Assembly (NCBI GenBank): GCA_946807835.1
Contig: OX327712.1
Span: forward strand, 14,650,001-14,714,000
Direction: 5' to 3'
DNA from: Ailanthus altissimus
Taxonomy: Eukaryota > Streptophyta > Magnoliopsida > Sapindales > Simaroubaceae
DNA length: 64,000 nt
Of the stretch, positions 14,082 through 25,989 are shown piece after piece. The notes beneath the pieces were generated by a model. It saw only the letters and a program-made list of their open reading frames with translations. It searched no databases and was not told the origin of the DNA. The first letter of the stretch is position 1, and the number at the start of each line of letters is the position of its first letter. Position numbers and translations under genes: made by a program.

Positions 14082-14515
14082 TATGGTTGGAGAAAAAGTT
14101 TTAAATTTTTTTAAATAAATAATAAATTATAAAATATTAATATAATTTTGATATTTTAAATTACATAATATAAATTATTATTATTATATAGTAATTATAA
14201 TATTTAAATTAGTCGCTAAGTTTATATTAAATATTTGAGAATTACAAATATTTATTTATTATTATATTATTATTATTATTTAGGAGTTATTTATTTTTAA
14301 ATTATTGTAAGAGTTACAATATATTAAATTATTCTTATTAAATATTAGAATTGATTTTAAGAGTTACAAAATATTTAAAAATATAAAAATACTAAATTAA
14401 TATTGATATTAATACTTTAACTTTTATCTATCACTATGTAAAGGGTGTTAATTCTTTTTTGGAGTAAGTGTGTGAAAGTAAAAAAGAAAAAGATAAAAAA
14501 TAACTTGGTAGTGTG
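14082..14515 (+). repeat. Diverged copy of the 17.1-18.1 kb repeat
   Basis: This stretch aligns by eye with the two tandem units at 17.1-18.1 kb: the shared order is 'ggttggagaaaaagtt', an ATT-rich block, 'attaaattattcttattaaata', 'actaaattaat', 'aacttttat' and an A/G-rich end. Many substitutions show it is older. Similarity continues to about 14700, matching 18225-18310. No coding capacity; the parent element is not recognised. Confidence 0.6.
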
Positions 14516-14699
14516 GGAAAGAGTGAAAAAGAAGAAAAAAAAAAGAAAAATATTTTATATTATATACTATTTTAAATTATAAATTTTTTATATTAAATTT
14601 TGAACAATTATGATAATGAAAATTTAGTATAATTTTTCGATGATCGCGCTCATCGATGAAAATATTTGTAAGATTGAATCTTAAAGTCATATAAATTTG

Positions 14700-17086
14700 T
14701 ACTTATATGAAGAGCATACTATTTAATCTTAGGACAATGTTATTAACATGACTTTTTTACACTTAAGTCAAATTTGATTTTTCTTTATTCATTATTATTT
14801 TAATATATATTGTTATTATGTTCTATGTCTTTTATATATGATAATATATAATATATAGTATAATCCTTATAATATATAAAATAAATATATCCAACATTCT
14901 AAAGTTGAATAGTATCTTGAAAACCTTTTAATTTAAATAATGGGTTAATTCATACATTTACATGTTAGTATTATCTTATTATTGTCAGCTACATGAAGTA
15001 GTAGCATTTTAGTGTGATTCTTTTTCTCTATGACTGGTTCTTTGACAGAATGAGTGAAAGAAAAATTGTGTGAATGCTTAAAAGAGACTGACTAATATCA
15101 TAAGAAAAATTAGTATTTCCTTTTATGTTATTTTAAAACTCATTTTGTAGTTTTAATGTGTTCGGTTTGGTTTCTTTTTCAACTTCGGTGACATTAATAT
15201 GATTTTACCAAAGTAATGATGAAGAACATTGTTCCAAGATTGAATTACTTGGAATGCATGGTAGTATATGAGATTATTTCGAAGCAAAAACTCTTCCCTA
15301 AGGCTTTTATGCCACTAACTTTGACCTCCAATTAATTGACAAATGGAGGTTAATAGATTGAAGTGAAGTAAAGAATTGCAACTTTTGAATGTGGAGGGCA
15401 TGCAACGTTTGTGGAATAATCTCTGAATTAAAAAAATATTTATTTTATAATATCAAAATTAAATTTTGATTTTTTTTAGTTGTATAAAACCTTGAAATAG
15501 ACTTGTAATGTTTCATTTTCTTTAATTTTATCAAGTTTGGAAAAAATAAAGAACATGTTAATTTGAAGTTAAAGAAAAAAAAAATATTATTGGATGCAAG
15601 ACTATAATTTTATTGAACTTGAGGAATTCATAAGTTATATTTATTTCTTTAAATATATGTGTACAATATATCTTATAAATTGATTTGTTTATTATATGTG
15701 TTGTCCTTGTATGACTTAAAAATATATTTAATAACAGAGATATTAATTTTTTCTTTTTCTTATTGCTATTGATGCTATAATATTGTATCATATTAAGTTG
15801 CTATTAAATTACTTAATATTAAATAGTGGCATATTATAAAATATTTTGAGTGTGAATTTTTGTAAATGATTCATATGCTAATTATTTGTTCAAAGGTTAG
15901 TAATGCTATTCATTAGAGTATTTGTTCATGTAAATAATTATATGTTGATCATACTTCAAGCGAAGGAGAATTATTAATTTTCTTTTTTTTTAAAGAAAAT
16001 ATTATACTTAATTCTCTATATAGACATGAATATTCTTGTTTCATTAAAAGCCGTAAGTGTGAATTTTTTATTGATCTAATATGCATTGTGTTAATGTGCA
16101 AATTAATATATTTTTGTTTTATGTTTTTGGTGTTAAGGATATATGATTCACTTTAATTATATTTAATTTAAAAAATCTTTAAAATATAAGAGTTTTTCAA
16201 ACTAAATAATGAGACAAAGTTAAAAAGAAGAAAAAGTTTTACTGTTGAGAACTTTAAATTTCTTATTTTGTATATATGTTGTATATATTTTATTATTATA
16301 CTAAAATTTTCTTTGAAAAAGAAATTTTGTTAGAAATTCAAAAAATTTATGGGCAGTTTTTTAAGCTTAAGTCAAATTGAATATATGCAACCGGTTGAAG
16401 AGTTTCGTTTAGCATACAATATAAAGTGAGAATTATATAAAAATCTCATAAATAAATTTTTTTGAAAAAAATTATAAATAAACGACTTTTAAAAAAAGTC
16501 TAATAAAATTATCAAGAGAAATATGATTAAACTCATTTTTATATAAATTAAGAATTATATAAAAATCTTATAACTAAATAAATTTCAAGAAAAATAATAA
16601 ATAAAAAACTTTTTAAGAAAAGTTTTATGGTTGAGGCAGATGTGCTTAAACTTATAAAAGAGTCGCTTATGGAAGTAACCAACTCTATGATTGGTCCTAA
16701 AGATGATAGGATGCCACTTATTCCTATAATAAAAAGTATTTATTTTATGTGACGTTACGAAGAATATTTATCTTAAATGAGTTCAAAACAAAAATATTTT
16801 TGCAAAGCATAAATCACATATGTTTTTGGATGACTCACCTATTTGAGAGTAGTCGTAAGGTCATAACTATAGGAATTGAGTTGTTCTTTAGAGCTCTCAC
16901 TAAAATCAAAATAGAGCAAAAGATAATTAATGCGCCAACCTGCAAAATAAAATCTTCAGCATTATTATATGTGTTATAATTGAGTTCTGTCAAAAAGGTA
17001 GAATTCAAGATATAGTTCGTTCCTCAAATGTATTCTATAGCACCAACTATAGGTTCAAGTTCGAAAAACACCTATACTTATTATAT
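14700..17086. other. AT-rich intergenic DNA without recognisable genes
   Basis: Only short chance ORFs occur. Around 16431-16500 and 16550-16625 a short motif ('aattatataaaaatct...aaataaat') is repeated imperfectly. Nothing else stands out. Confidence 0.5.
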
Positions 17087-18127
17087 AATAGAATGTTACT
17101 CTAATACTTTTTTTATTATTAATTATGTAATATATTTTTTTATATATTAAAAAGCTATATATAAAAGGTTTTAAAATCTTTTATGGATGGTTATTGAAGA
17201 AAAAGTTTATAAAACCTTTTCAATAAATAATAAGTTATAATATTTTAAGTTACATATTATAAAGTATTATTAGTATATTATTATTATATAGTGATTATAA
17301 TATTTAAATTAGTTATTAAATTTATATTAAATATTTGAGAGTTTCAAATATTTTTTTATAATATTATTATTATTTGAAAATTATTTATTTTTAAATTATT
17401 GTAGGAGTTATAATATATTAAATTATTCTTATTAAATACTAGAATTAATTTTAAGAGTTACAAATATTTAAAATTATAATAATACTAAATTAATTTTGAT
17501 ATCAATACTTAACTTTTATTTATTACTATATAAAAAGGTGCTAAACTTTTTTTAGAATGATAAAAGTAAAAAAAAAGAAGAGAAAAGTAATTTTAGTAGT
17601 GCGTGTAATAGAATGTTACTCTAATACTTTTTTTTTTATTAATTATGTAATATATTTTTTTATATATTAAAAAGCTATATATAAAAGGTTTTAAAATCTT
17701 TTATGGATGGTTATTGAAGAAAAAGTTTATAAAACCTTTTCAATAAATAATAAGTTATAATATTTTAAGTTACATATTATAAAGTATTATTAGTATATCA
17801 TTATTATATAGTGATTATAATATTTAAATTAGTTATTAAATTTATATTAAATATTTGAGAGTTTCAAATATTTTTTATAATATTATTATTATTTGAAAAT
17901 TATTTATTTTTAAATTATTGTAGGAGTTATAATATATTAAATTATTCTTATTAAATACTAGAATTAATTTTAAAAGTTACAAATATTTAAAATTATAATA
18001 ATACTAAATTAATTTTGATATCAATACTTAACTTTTATTTATTATTATATAAAAAGGTGCTAAACTTTTTTTAGAATGAGTGATGAAAGTAAAAAAAAAG
18101 AAGAGAAAAGTAATTTTAGTAGTGCAT
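17087..18127 (+). repeat. Tandem duplication, two units of about 520 bp
   Basis: Unit 1 (17087-17606) and unit 2 (17607 to about 18127) both begin 'taatagaatgttactctaat' and end in 'gtaattttagtagtgc'. They differ by a few substitutions and small indels, for example in T-run length and 'gtatattatta' versus 'gtatatcatta'. The duplication is therefore fairly recent, while the copy at 14.1 kb is much more diverged. No ORF is conserved between the units. Confidence 0.8.
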
Positions 18128-18673
18128 GTAATAGTAAATTAAAAAAGAAGAGAAATATTTTTATTATACAATAATAAATTATGTATTTTTTTTATATTAA
18201 ATGTTGAATAATTATAATAAAGAGAATTTGGTATAATGGTGATTATGATCATAAAAGAGAATGATTGTAAGTTTAGAGTTAAATACTAAAATCATATAAA
18301 TTGGTTTATGAGAATAAAATTAAATATTAAAGTCATATAAATTCATCATTACTTATGTAAAAAAATAATTATTTGACTTTAATATAATATTATTAATATA
18401 CCCCTTTTATACTCAAATCAGATTTAATTTTACTCATTATTTTTCTTTTATATATATATATATATTGTTAACATATTCTTTCTTTCTTTTTTTTTCTAAC
18501 ATCAAATCTTAAAATCCACCTTTTGGAAAAGAAAGCTTCCAGTGGATGGGATTCAATTTGAATGCCGCGTTATCAGATCTCATGGCACGTAAATAAAAGT
18601 TTATAATAAAAAAATATATCTTTAATACTTTCAAGTTTGAAACAGGGAATGTCTGTTACCAAAGCAATATTGA

Positions 18674-18674
18674 A

Positions 18675-18708
<34 letters not shown>
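18674..18708. repeat. (AT)n microsatellite
   Basis: An uninterrupted run of AT dinucleotides after 'tgaagg'. It creates a chance minus-strand reading frame with a Tyr-Ile repeat that should not be taken as a gene. Confidence 0.9.
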
Positions 18709-18709
<1 letters not shown>

Positions 18710-21340
18710 CATATCGTGTCTTCACTCTTCGGCAGATTGTGAGGTGGAAGAGCAAACCTGTGGTTTGGACCTTTTTTTTTATAACGCAAAACTTCTTCGA
18801 TATAAATATGAATAATCCCAGCAGTAATTTAAAAAAGAAAAAAAAAAAAAAGTCAACAGTTTGATTTGGTTTAAATTTCCAGGATTGCGTGAATACTTGT
18901 GATCTGCATCGCACTTCGGATAGACCCACGGAAACACGGTTGAAATAATAATTACAGAAATAATAATGAAGAAAGAAAGAAAGAAAAAGAAACAATGAAA
19001 CCGCCATCCGAGTTAAAAAAAATAAAAAAGCAATCTTTACCGAAAAGATATTTTCATTAAAACGGCACCGTGTTAAACCGTGACAAGTGGAATTATAATC
19101 TGGCATGGTTGCCTGAACACGTTCTTTACGTCTTCACCTCTGAGGCAAACCAGACTCCCCCCACGCGACTGCCACGTGAATGTAATCTAATCTATATCTT
19201 CTATCTGAAATGTCCAAATCACCCCTCATCTTTTCCCAGCAGATTTTTTTTATTTTCTTTGACAGGAAGCAAAGCAAGATTGGATTTTATTTGGAGGGTA
19301 GTCATATTATTGAGTAAAGTTACCTTACAAGGAAAGAAAAATTACTGCCCTGAAACTCCCCCCCTTTTTTGTAATGGTTCCCTCTCGAAAGTTGAAACCC
19401 ATGAACTCAAATCAACGAAACCATCGACAGTTTTGGTTTTGCTTTTCTTTTTTTTCGTTTTCTTCTATTTTAAATGAATGGGTAGCTTATCGGTGAAAAG
19501 TTATAATTTTGGGTAAAACCCTAAAATAAATTTGATCAAATATTAGATGGCAAAATACTTAGATATAACCAATGTGAATGTGACCCTAAACCTGACTTGA
19601 GTGGCTACCAAATTGTACAACAACCGTGTCCATATGAGTTTAAATAAATAAAAAATTTAGTTAATTAAGAATATTTAACTCTCCGTTAAACTTTTTTTTT
19701 ATAAAAAAAAACCAATGTAAATTCTGTATATAGTACTCAAAACTACAACCAGTTGTTTAATTTTACACTCTAAATCTGAATAATGGGATATCTGCCGAAA
19801 GTGCTTCTTTCCCAAGTCGGAAGCAGCTTATGGTATGACTATGAGCATCCAATGTAGGGGAATAAAGTGGGTACATTGCCCACTATAAAAAGTATGAACA
19901 TGATCACAACCGTTAGCTTTCCTCTTTTGGATTCCCATTTCCCACATCGAAGGCATTTCTGGGTCCTACTTGAGTGCTTCACCAATTAAAATGCCAGACT
20001 GATTGGAAAAGTGTAAACAGGAAATTGACTGATGATCAATTAGCATCAACTTAATCAATCAAAGTACAACTATTATAAAAAAGAATTAGTATTAATAGAA
20101 AAAAAAAGTCAAAATAATTATAAAAAAAAAACAAAAAATCTATCCTTTTCAGTTAATAATTGCATGTAACATGTTTTAGATTGAACAAATCCTAAAATGG
20201 CATAGTATTATAAAAATTTATTTGACAAATTAATTTAAATTTTTTTTCTTTTAATATTTGAAAATTTTAAGTTGAAAATACACTCTAATCTAATTCAAAA
20301 GTTTTTTATTCATAAACAGTTTAATATATAATTTATGAATAATCGATCTACAATTCAACTATAAGGATAATCTAGAATTGAATTTTTTTATAAAATTATT
20401 GAATTTTAAATTTATGATTAAAAGAAAAAAAAATTGAGTTATAAAATTGGAGCAAATACTAAGAGTGATTTGGGTTATTAATAAGTAGGTTAATAAGTTT
20501 TTTTAAATTACATCAATCATATTACATTATACATCAGATTATATTAATAATATTATAACTATATTGTATAATTGAAATATTTTTAAAAGTAATATGCACA
20601 TTTTTAAAGTATATTATATTATTAAAATTGTTGAAAGTAATAAGTACAATTTTAAATATTTTTTATTTAAATTAAAAAAAATTCTAAAAAGATTTTAATA
20701 GTAAAAAAAATACATAGAACTTATAGGTGGGTAAAGTAGGTTGCTCAATTTTAACAACATTCGAAAACATCCGTAAAGAATATGATAATTTCATGGTGAA
20801 TCATGAGTTGTTTAATAGGACAACTGGACTGAGTTATAAGTTCAATGAAATTTAAGAAATATTAATATTAGATAATTACTCAAAGTTAATTTTTAAAAAT
20901 AATATTTCCCATTTTCAACGTGGTCACCAATAATTATTAATTCCTTGGCTGTCATGACATAATCTTCTCTCAATGGCACTAAAAAATAATTTGTTCGTAA
21001 AATTAAATAAAAATATTCTAATAAAAATAATTTATTTCAGCGTTGATAAATCAAACACGTGTTAAGAAACCTCAACTTTAATTTCTTCTTCTTCTTTTTT
21101 TTTTCTATTTTTTCCAAAAAACAAAATATGACAAGTTGGCAACAGAATATAGTGTGCAGGGGGCAATTCAGTCAATTGACAGCATTGGTTGCCCTGGCCC
21201 ATGTTGGAAAACCGGGGTCGCACAGAAAAGCAGTTTCAACTTTTAACACAACAAAAATTGGGGGGGCGGGAAGTGCAAAACATATCAAAACTGCCTTTCC
21301 TTTCCATTTGTTAACGTTGTTTTATCAAAACAAAACACTT
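18709..21340. other. Intergenic DNA upstream of the cysteine oxidase gene
   Basis: Contains homopolymer runs and a CACGTG core near 19172 ('gccacgtgaa'). No convincing coding exon on either strand. The longer open frames at 18573-19106 and 19070-19477 overlap low-complexity sequence and lack recognisable domains. Confidence 0.5.
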
Positions 21341-21355
21341 GCTGTCCTAAAACGA

Positions 21356-21366
21356 GCCCCTGGTTT
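21356..21366 (-). promoter_or_regulatory. Candidate hypoxia-responsive promoter element
   Basis: Read on the minus strand the 11 bases are AAACCAGGGGC, which fits the HRPE core as I remember it, AAACCA followed by three G/C, then GC. That element is known as the binding site of group VII ERF factors in core hypoxia genes. It lies about 26 bp upstream of a TATA box and about 340 bp upstream of the cysteine oxidase ATG. Function is inferred. Confidence 0.5.
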
Positions 21367-21391
21367 TGCTCATTTCTCCCCGTTTCTCTAG

Positions 21392-21399
21392 TTTATATA
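21392..21399 (+). promoter_or_regulatory. TATA box of the cysteine oxidase gene
   Basis: 'tttatata' followed by a pyrimidine-rich stretch, about 305 bp upstream of the ATG. The leader from about 21425 to 21702 shows no obvious intron. Confidence 0.5.
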
Positions 21400-21702
21400 C
21401 CATTAATTAATATCTCCCTCTATCCTTACAGTTTCCTTCAACTTCATCACCAACCCCCTCGAAAATTCTCTACTGTGACATTATCGTACGCAGAACCTGA
21501 GCTTTTCTGTATCTTATCAAAAACAGTATCAAAACTTGTCTGTTTAGGCGGTTCATCACAAATACCAAAAATATCTTCAGTTTTTCTTGCTGGGATTTTC
21601 TCGCTTGGAATAAAACCTATTCCTCGATTCATAAATCATTTTACAGTTCACTTGAAGATATAGCTATATTGGTTTTCATTTAGATTTATAAATATCATAA
21701 CG

Positions 21703-24075
21703 ATGGAGACTGCTGGTTTAGTTGAGCAAAGAAGAGATGGAGTTCATGAGCATGTCAACAGGGTTGGTTATGCTCATAAGGTTATTAAAAAGAAGAGCCG
21801 TTGCAAAAAGAGAATTCAAAGATTTGCACCGAAGGTTCCCATGGCGTTGCAAGAATTGTATGTTTCTTGCAAAAACATTTTCAAAGGCCCTGCAACTGTT
21901 CCTTCTCCGTGTGATGTGCAAAAGTTGGCCGGGATCCTTGGTAACTTTTCAAATTCAATCTCTCTACCCCAATTCCCGTTCGTAGTTTAACTATTGGTTT
22001 TAAATTTTCTATAGCTTAATGTTGCATTTGCATGTATTTTTAATTAAATTCCACTCGTCATCATGCCATGCATTTTCTCTTTTTCCTGTATGAAGCTTAA
22101 AAGTCAACAATTGGCAAATTTGTGCAGAATCTGGAGATAGTCGAATTACAACCATGTTTAATCTTCGAATCACTTCCGTTGGATCCACGCAGTTTCCGTA
22201 AAATAATTCAATAAGCACTTTTTTTTAGCAGTCAATGATTGTTTTTAGCAATTGAACAGTGCCATGTTAATAGAACTTGTTGGATTCTCGTTACTTAGAA
22301 ATAGTTTCTCTCCAGTTTTCATTGATCTGGGTGCAGTGGATCTAGCTGGATGTTGGTTTTTTTTTTTCTCCTTTATGTTAGAAACATAAATGATCAGATA
22401 TCATATGTATGCCGAAACTCTCAAATCTGATTAGTTTTGTTATAGCACATTTCGGATGTCTATTCTAGTCCCGACTAGAGAAGAACTGCGCACAGAGACT
22501 CGGACGCTACTTATGGGCTGATCATTCGGCCAACCCCTCTTGGTCTTGGATCGAATTTATGGTGCAGCTTCTAGTTATTTAAACAATGATAATGGATACA
22601 TACTTTTAAGAATAAAAAAGGGTGCAATTTAAAAAAAAAAAGTAGGGGAAAAGGGGAAGTGGTTGCTTCTAGATGAATCCAGATTTAATCATATTGACAG
22701 TTGGTGCCTTTTGCTTTACAACCAAGGGCCAAGTGCTAAAAGCAACTATGCATCTGTGATATTTGATATTATTTTTTATTTATTTTATAACTCAAGCCCA
22801 TGGGATCAAAACCCAGCAGTGACGGTAAAAATCTTTGTACTAAAACAATAAGAGAAATTCCATGAGAAAATGTGGTTAATTCTACATATGGAATGGTTTT
22901 GGTTGTACAGATAATATGAAGCCAGAAGATGTTGGGCTAAGTAGTAAGCTGCAATTCTTCAGTGCTAAAGACACAGTTAAAGGGACTCCCTTTGTCACAT
23001 CCACTACCATATACAAGTGCGATAACTTTTCGGTAAGCCTTGCTGATTCTTATTAGTTAATAAATTAGATTGGGTTCGTTAATATCATGTGTCTGGCAGA
23101 ACGGTTTACAAGTTTTATATGGTTAAAAGTACTTTATCAAGAAATATTCCTAATTCTGCTTAAGTTGTTGATGTATTATTTCTTTTGTGCAGTTGTGTCT
23201 TTTCTTTCTTCCTCCAACTGCTGTGATCCCCTTGCACAACCATCCTGGAATGACTGTTTTTAGCAAACTCTTGCTGGGAACAATGCATATAAAATCATAC
23301 GATTGGGTTGATGCCGTTGACTCAAATGAGTCTGCGCCATCCGCACAATGTAAGTACCTTTTAATCTCTTTCTATGTTTGCGTGCACCAACCCACATACA
23401 CACACATACAAAACGTTAAAAATGCACGCTGCTTAAAAGTGGGCGGGGACATTTGTGACAAAATGTGATGGTTTTGCAGCAAGATTGGCGAAGTTGATAG
23501 CAGACAGCGATTTCAGAGCACCTTGCAACACTTCAGTACTATATCCAACAACAGGAGGCAATATCCATGAATTCACAGCCATTACAACATGTGCTGTACT
23601 TGATGTGCTTGGCCCTCCCTATTCTAGCGATGATGGCCGCGATTGCTCATATTACAAGGAGTTACCTCTTTCCACAGCTGCAAGTAAGTGAAAAAAAAAC
23701 TCGCACACTTCCCCTTTTTTCACTTATTTCTCCATTAACAGATTATAACAGAAACTACTTGAGTGACTTCAACTTCTTGTAAATGGGTTACAGGAACTAT
23801 TGATATAACAATTTTTCGTATGAACACAAAAAAACTATAGCATTTGATGATTGATGACATTCACATATGGAATTTCAGCATATATATACACACACACACG
23901 GAAGAACATTTGTACATGCATCATTAATTTGTTTATTGTAACCAATGCAGATGGAGAAAATTCAGAGACAAAGGAGGATGGCGAGAGTTGTAGGTGGTTG
24001 GAAGAGATTGAGGTGCCAGAGAACTCACATATGGATGAAATTGAGTACTTAGGCCCACAGATAACTGAATATTAG
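21703..24075 (+). CDS. PCO2: Plant cysteine oxidase (N-terminal Cys dioxygenase), PCO1/2-like
   Basis: Oxidises N-terminal cysteine of proteins such as group VII ERFs with O2, marking them for the Arg/N-degron pathway; this is the plant oxygen sensor step. Five exons: 21703-21940, 22911-23032, 23193-23349, 23480-23683, 23951-24075, phases consistent, 281 aa. The cupin iron ligands are visible: H135 and H137 in 'IPLHNHPGM' and H202 in 'GGNIHEF'. The N-terminus has a basic cluster ('KKKSRCKKRIQR', about residues 29-40), which resembles a nuclear signal and the longer N-termini of the hypoxia-induced PCO1/2 clade. The C-terminus ends YLGPQITEY. The promoter has an HRPE-like site, supporting the PCO1/2 clade. 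The symbol is by clade and provisional. Confidence 0.9.
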
Positions 24076-24690
24076 TTACTAGCTGCAGTCTCATAATGTT
24101 CTAAAAATTTCACTATATCGATAGATCGTCTTTTGTTTCATAGTCGATGCTTTTGTATTTATTTACATATATTTTTTCCCTCTTGAACTGAGTTTTCACT
24201 ATATGTTAATAGTAAAATCCTGTTTCTTCTTATATTTTATTGATTAATAGTAATTTGATGCCGAATTGCTAACAATTATGTACAAATTTGCATTTTCTGA
24301 AATATAGACATTCACACGTATGTATATCTACAACATTGTCTGTGTAGTGTCATACTATTAAATTTTGCATCATTCATGAGGCAGTGTATGATGCACCACA
24401 TACGTCTCGTCTCTGGTTATAATATGTGAGAGGATAATCACCGGTTATAACGAGGAACATTGTTACCCACTTTCGCACTTTTACTATAGTTATTGTTTAA
24501 TAGCTATTTTGCTTCAATTTACCTTGTACAAAATTTATAAGCAAATTGAAGAATTAGTTATGATAGACTATTTTATTCATTTCAATCTTTATTCTTAGAT
24601 TCTTGCCTTATACTTAAAAACTTGAAAGTGTTGATTTAAATCATAAAAAAAATTGTTTTATAATTTCATAATCCAAAGACTTTTGGATAC
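24076..24690. other. Cysteine oxidase 3' flank
   Basis: Probable 3' UTR in the first 200 bp, then AT-rich intergenic DNA. No feature recognised. Confidence 0.5.
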
Positions 24691-24695
24691 AAATT

Positions 24696-24775
24696 GCCAG
24701 AATGGTGAAATCGGTAGACACGCCACTCTTATGAAGCAGTGCTAGAGAATCTTGGTTCAAATTCAAGTGATGGCA
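24696..24775 (+). pseudogene. trnL-UAG: Decayed plastid trnL-UAG copy (nuclear insertion of plastid DNA)
   Basis: The 80 bases follow plastid tRNA-Leu(UAG) closely along their whole length: 'atggtgaaatcggtagacacgc' region in the D arm, 'gaagcagtgctagag' through the anticodon and long variable arm, and 'ggttcaaattcaagt' in the T arm, closing with 'ggca'. Length matches the 80-nt plastid gene. The anticodon triplet now reads TAT rather than TAG, and anticodon-stem and acceptor pairs are broken, so it should not work as a tRNA. No flanking plastid gene is recognisable. Confidence 0.75.
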
Positions 24776-25944
24776 TTAGATCTTTAAAAAAATGCATAAA
24801 GTCTTCTAATGAATTTCACTTATGATTTTATTTCTGTATATTTGGGGGATTTTCACTTTTCAATTTTTTTTTTTATGAATGATATTTTCAATGTATGTGT
24901 AATCTTTTGAGCGAATATTATCATGAATATATTTTGTTTTTATAGTAATTCGAGTTTAAATAAAATACGACGAAAGAAATAGTTGTTTATAGTGAAGTTT
25001 TTAATTCAAGAAAAAAAAAAATGTACATATATGTGTATACTCGACGAACTAGGTGCATCTAATGTTAGACTTGGTAATGAAATCATGGTTTAGTAGACTT
25101 GGGTTGTAAAGTCATGGTTTATGACTAAACCAAGACATTAATGCTATGAAAAAAAGGATCAATTCATCTAGTTTATGACCATGAAGTCAAGGTTTTAGGC
25201 TCAATCGACAATTCCTATCCCTAGCAACTGATGTAAGATTCGATTAACTTCCAATTTCCATTCTGATTTTCTTTTTGAGAAATTTGTTGTTATTCTTTGA
25301 TGTCTGGTATTTTATTAATTTTTATTTTATTGTTGCAATAAATTTTAGAATTTTTTTTAATTATTATTTTTATTTAATTCCTAATAATTTTTTGTTTGCT
25401 ACATATTTAGTCTAATTTGTCCTTGCTCGGCTGAGACAATTGGACTTAGAATTTCTGGGAGCTCCCATATCTACTCTGAGATAATGAGAAGGAACTATCA
25501 GAGTATCCAACTTCTGTAAACCAATGGGTGATAGACATAATTTATTATTTTCTTAAAATAAAAAAAATAAAGAGGAGACTTACTACTGTAAAGGACTTGG
25601 GGTTAGATAGTGGGGTTGTTCACAAAATCTCAACAATCTCACTTCCACTTCCTGCTTTGATCTGATCTAAATGACTAAGTCCTAGGTTTGGACCTAATAG
25701 CCCTTATAAGAGACATGGGGCTTATTAAGAAGAGAAATCTGAACCTTTTACAATCCTATTATCCACACCCCATATTTAGCCAATGTCCATTTTTAAAAGG
25801 CCGCCCATTAAGAGGATCTGTCTAAGGCTTTATAAACCTATTATCCATCCTATTTTTAGTCAATCTGAAATTTTATCGGCACAATCTCAAGAATTATTAT
25901 AAAGATTGAGCCAATTCAACCAATCTAAAATACTAAGTCTTCGC

Positions 25945-25989
<45 letters not shown>

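Noticed and set aside
18573..19106. 177-codon open frame on the minus strand
   Set aside because: Built on the (AT)n microsatellite and poly(A)/poly(T) runs; low-complexity protein with no domain.
19070..19477. 135-codon open frame on the plus strand
   Set aside because: No recognisable domain, ends in a poly-Phe stretch from a T run, no convincing exon structure.
19940..19949. TCCCACATCG, identical to the upstream element of plant snRNA promoters
   Set aside because: No TATA box at the Pol II or Pol III spacing downstream and no U-snRNA, U3 or 7SL sequence after it. The word is common in plant DNA.
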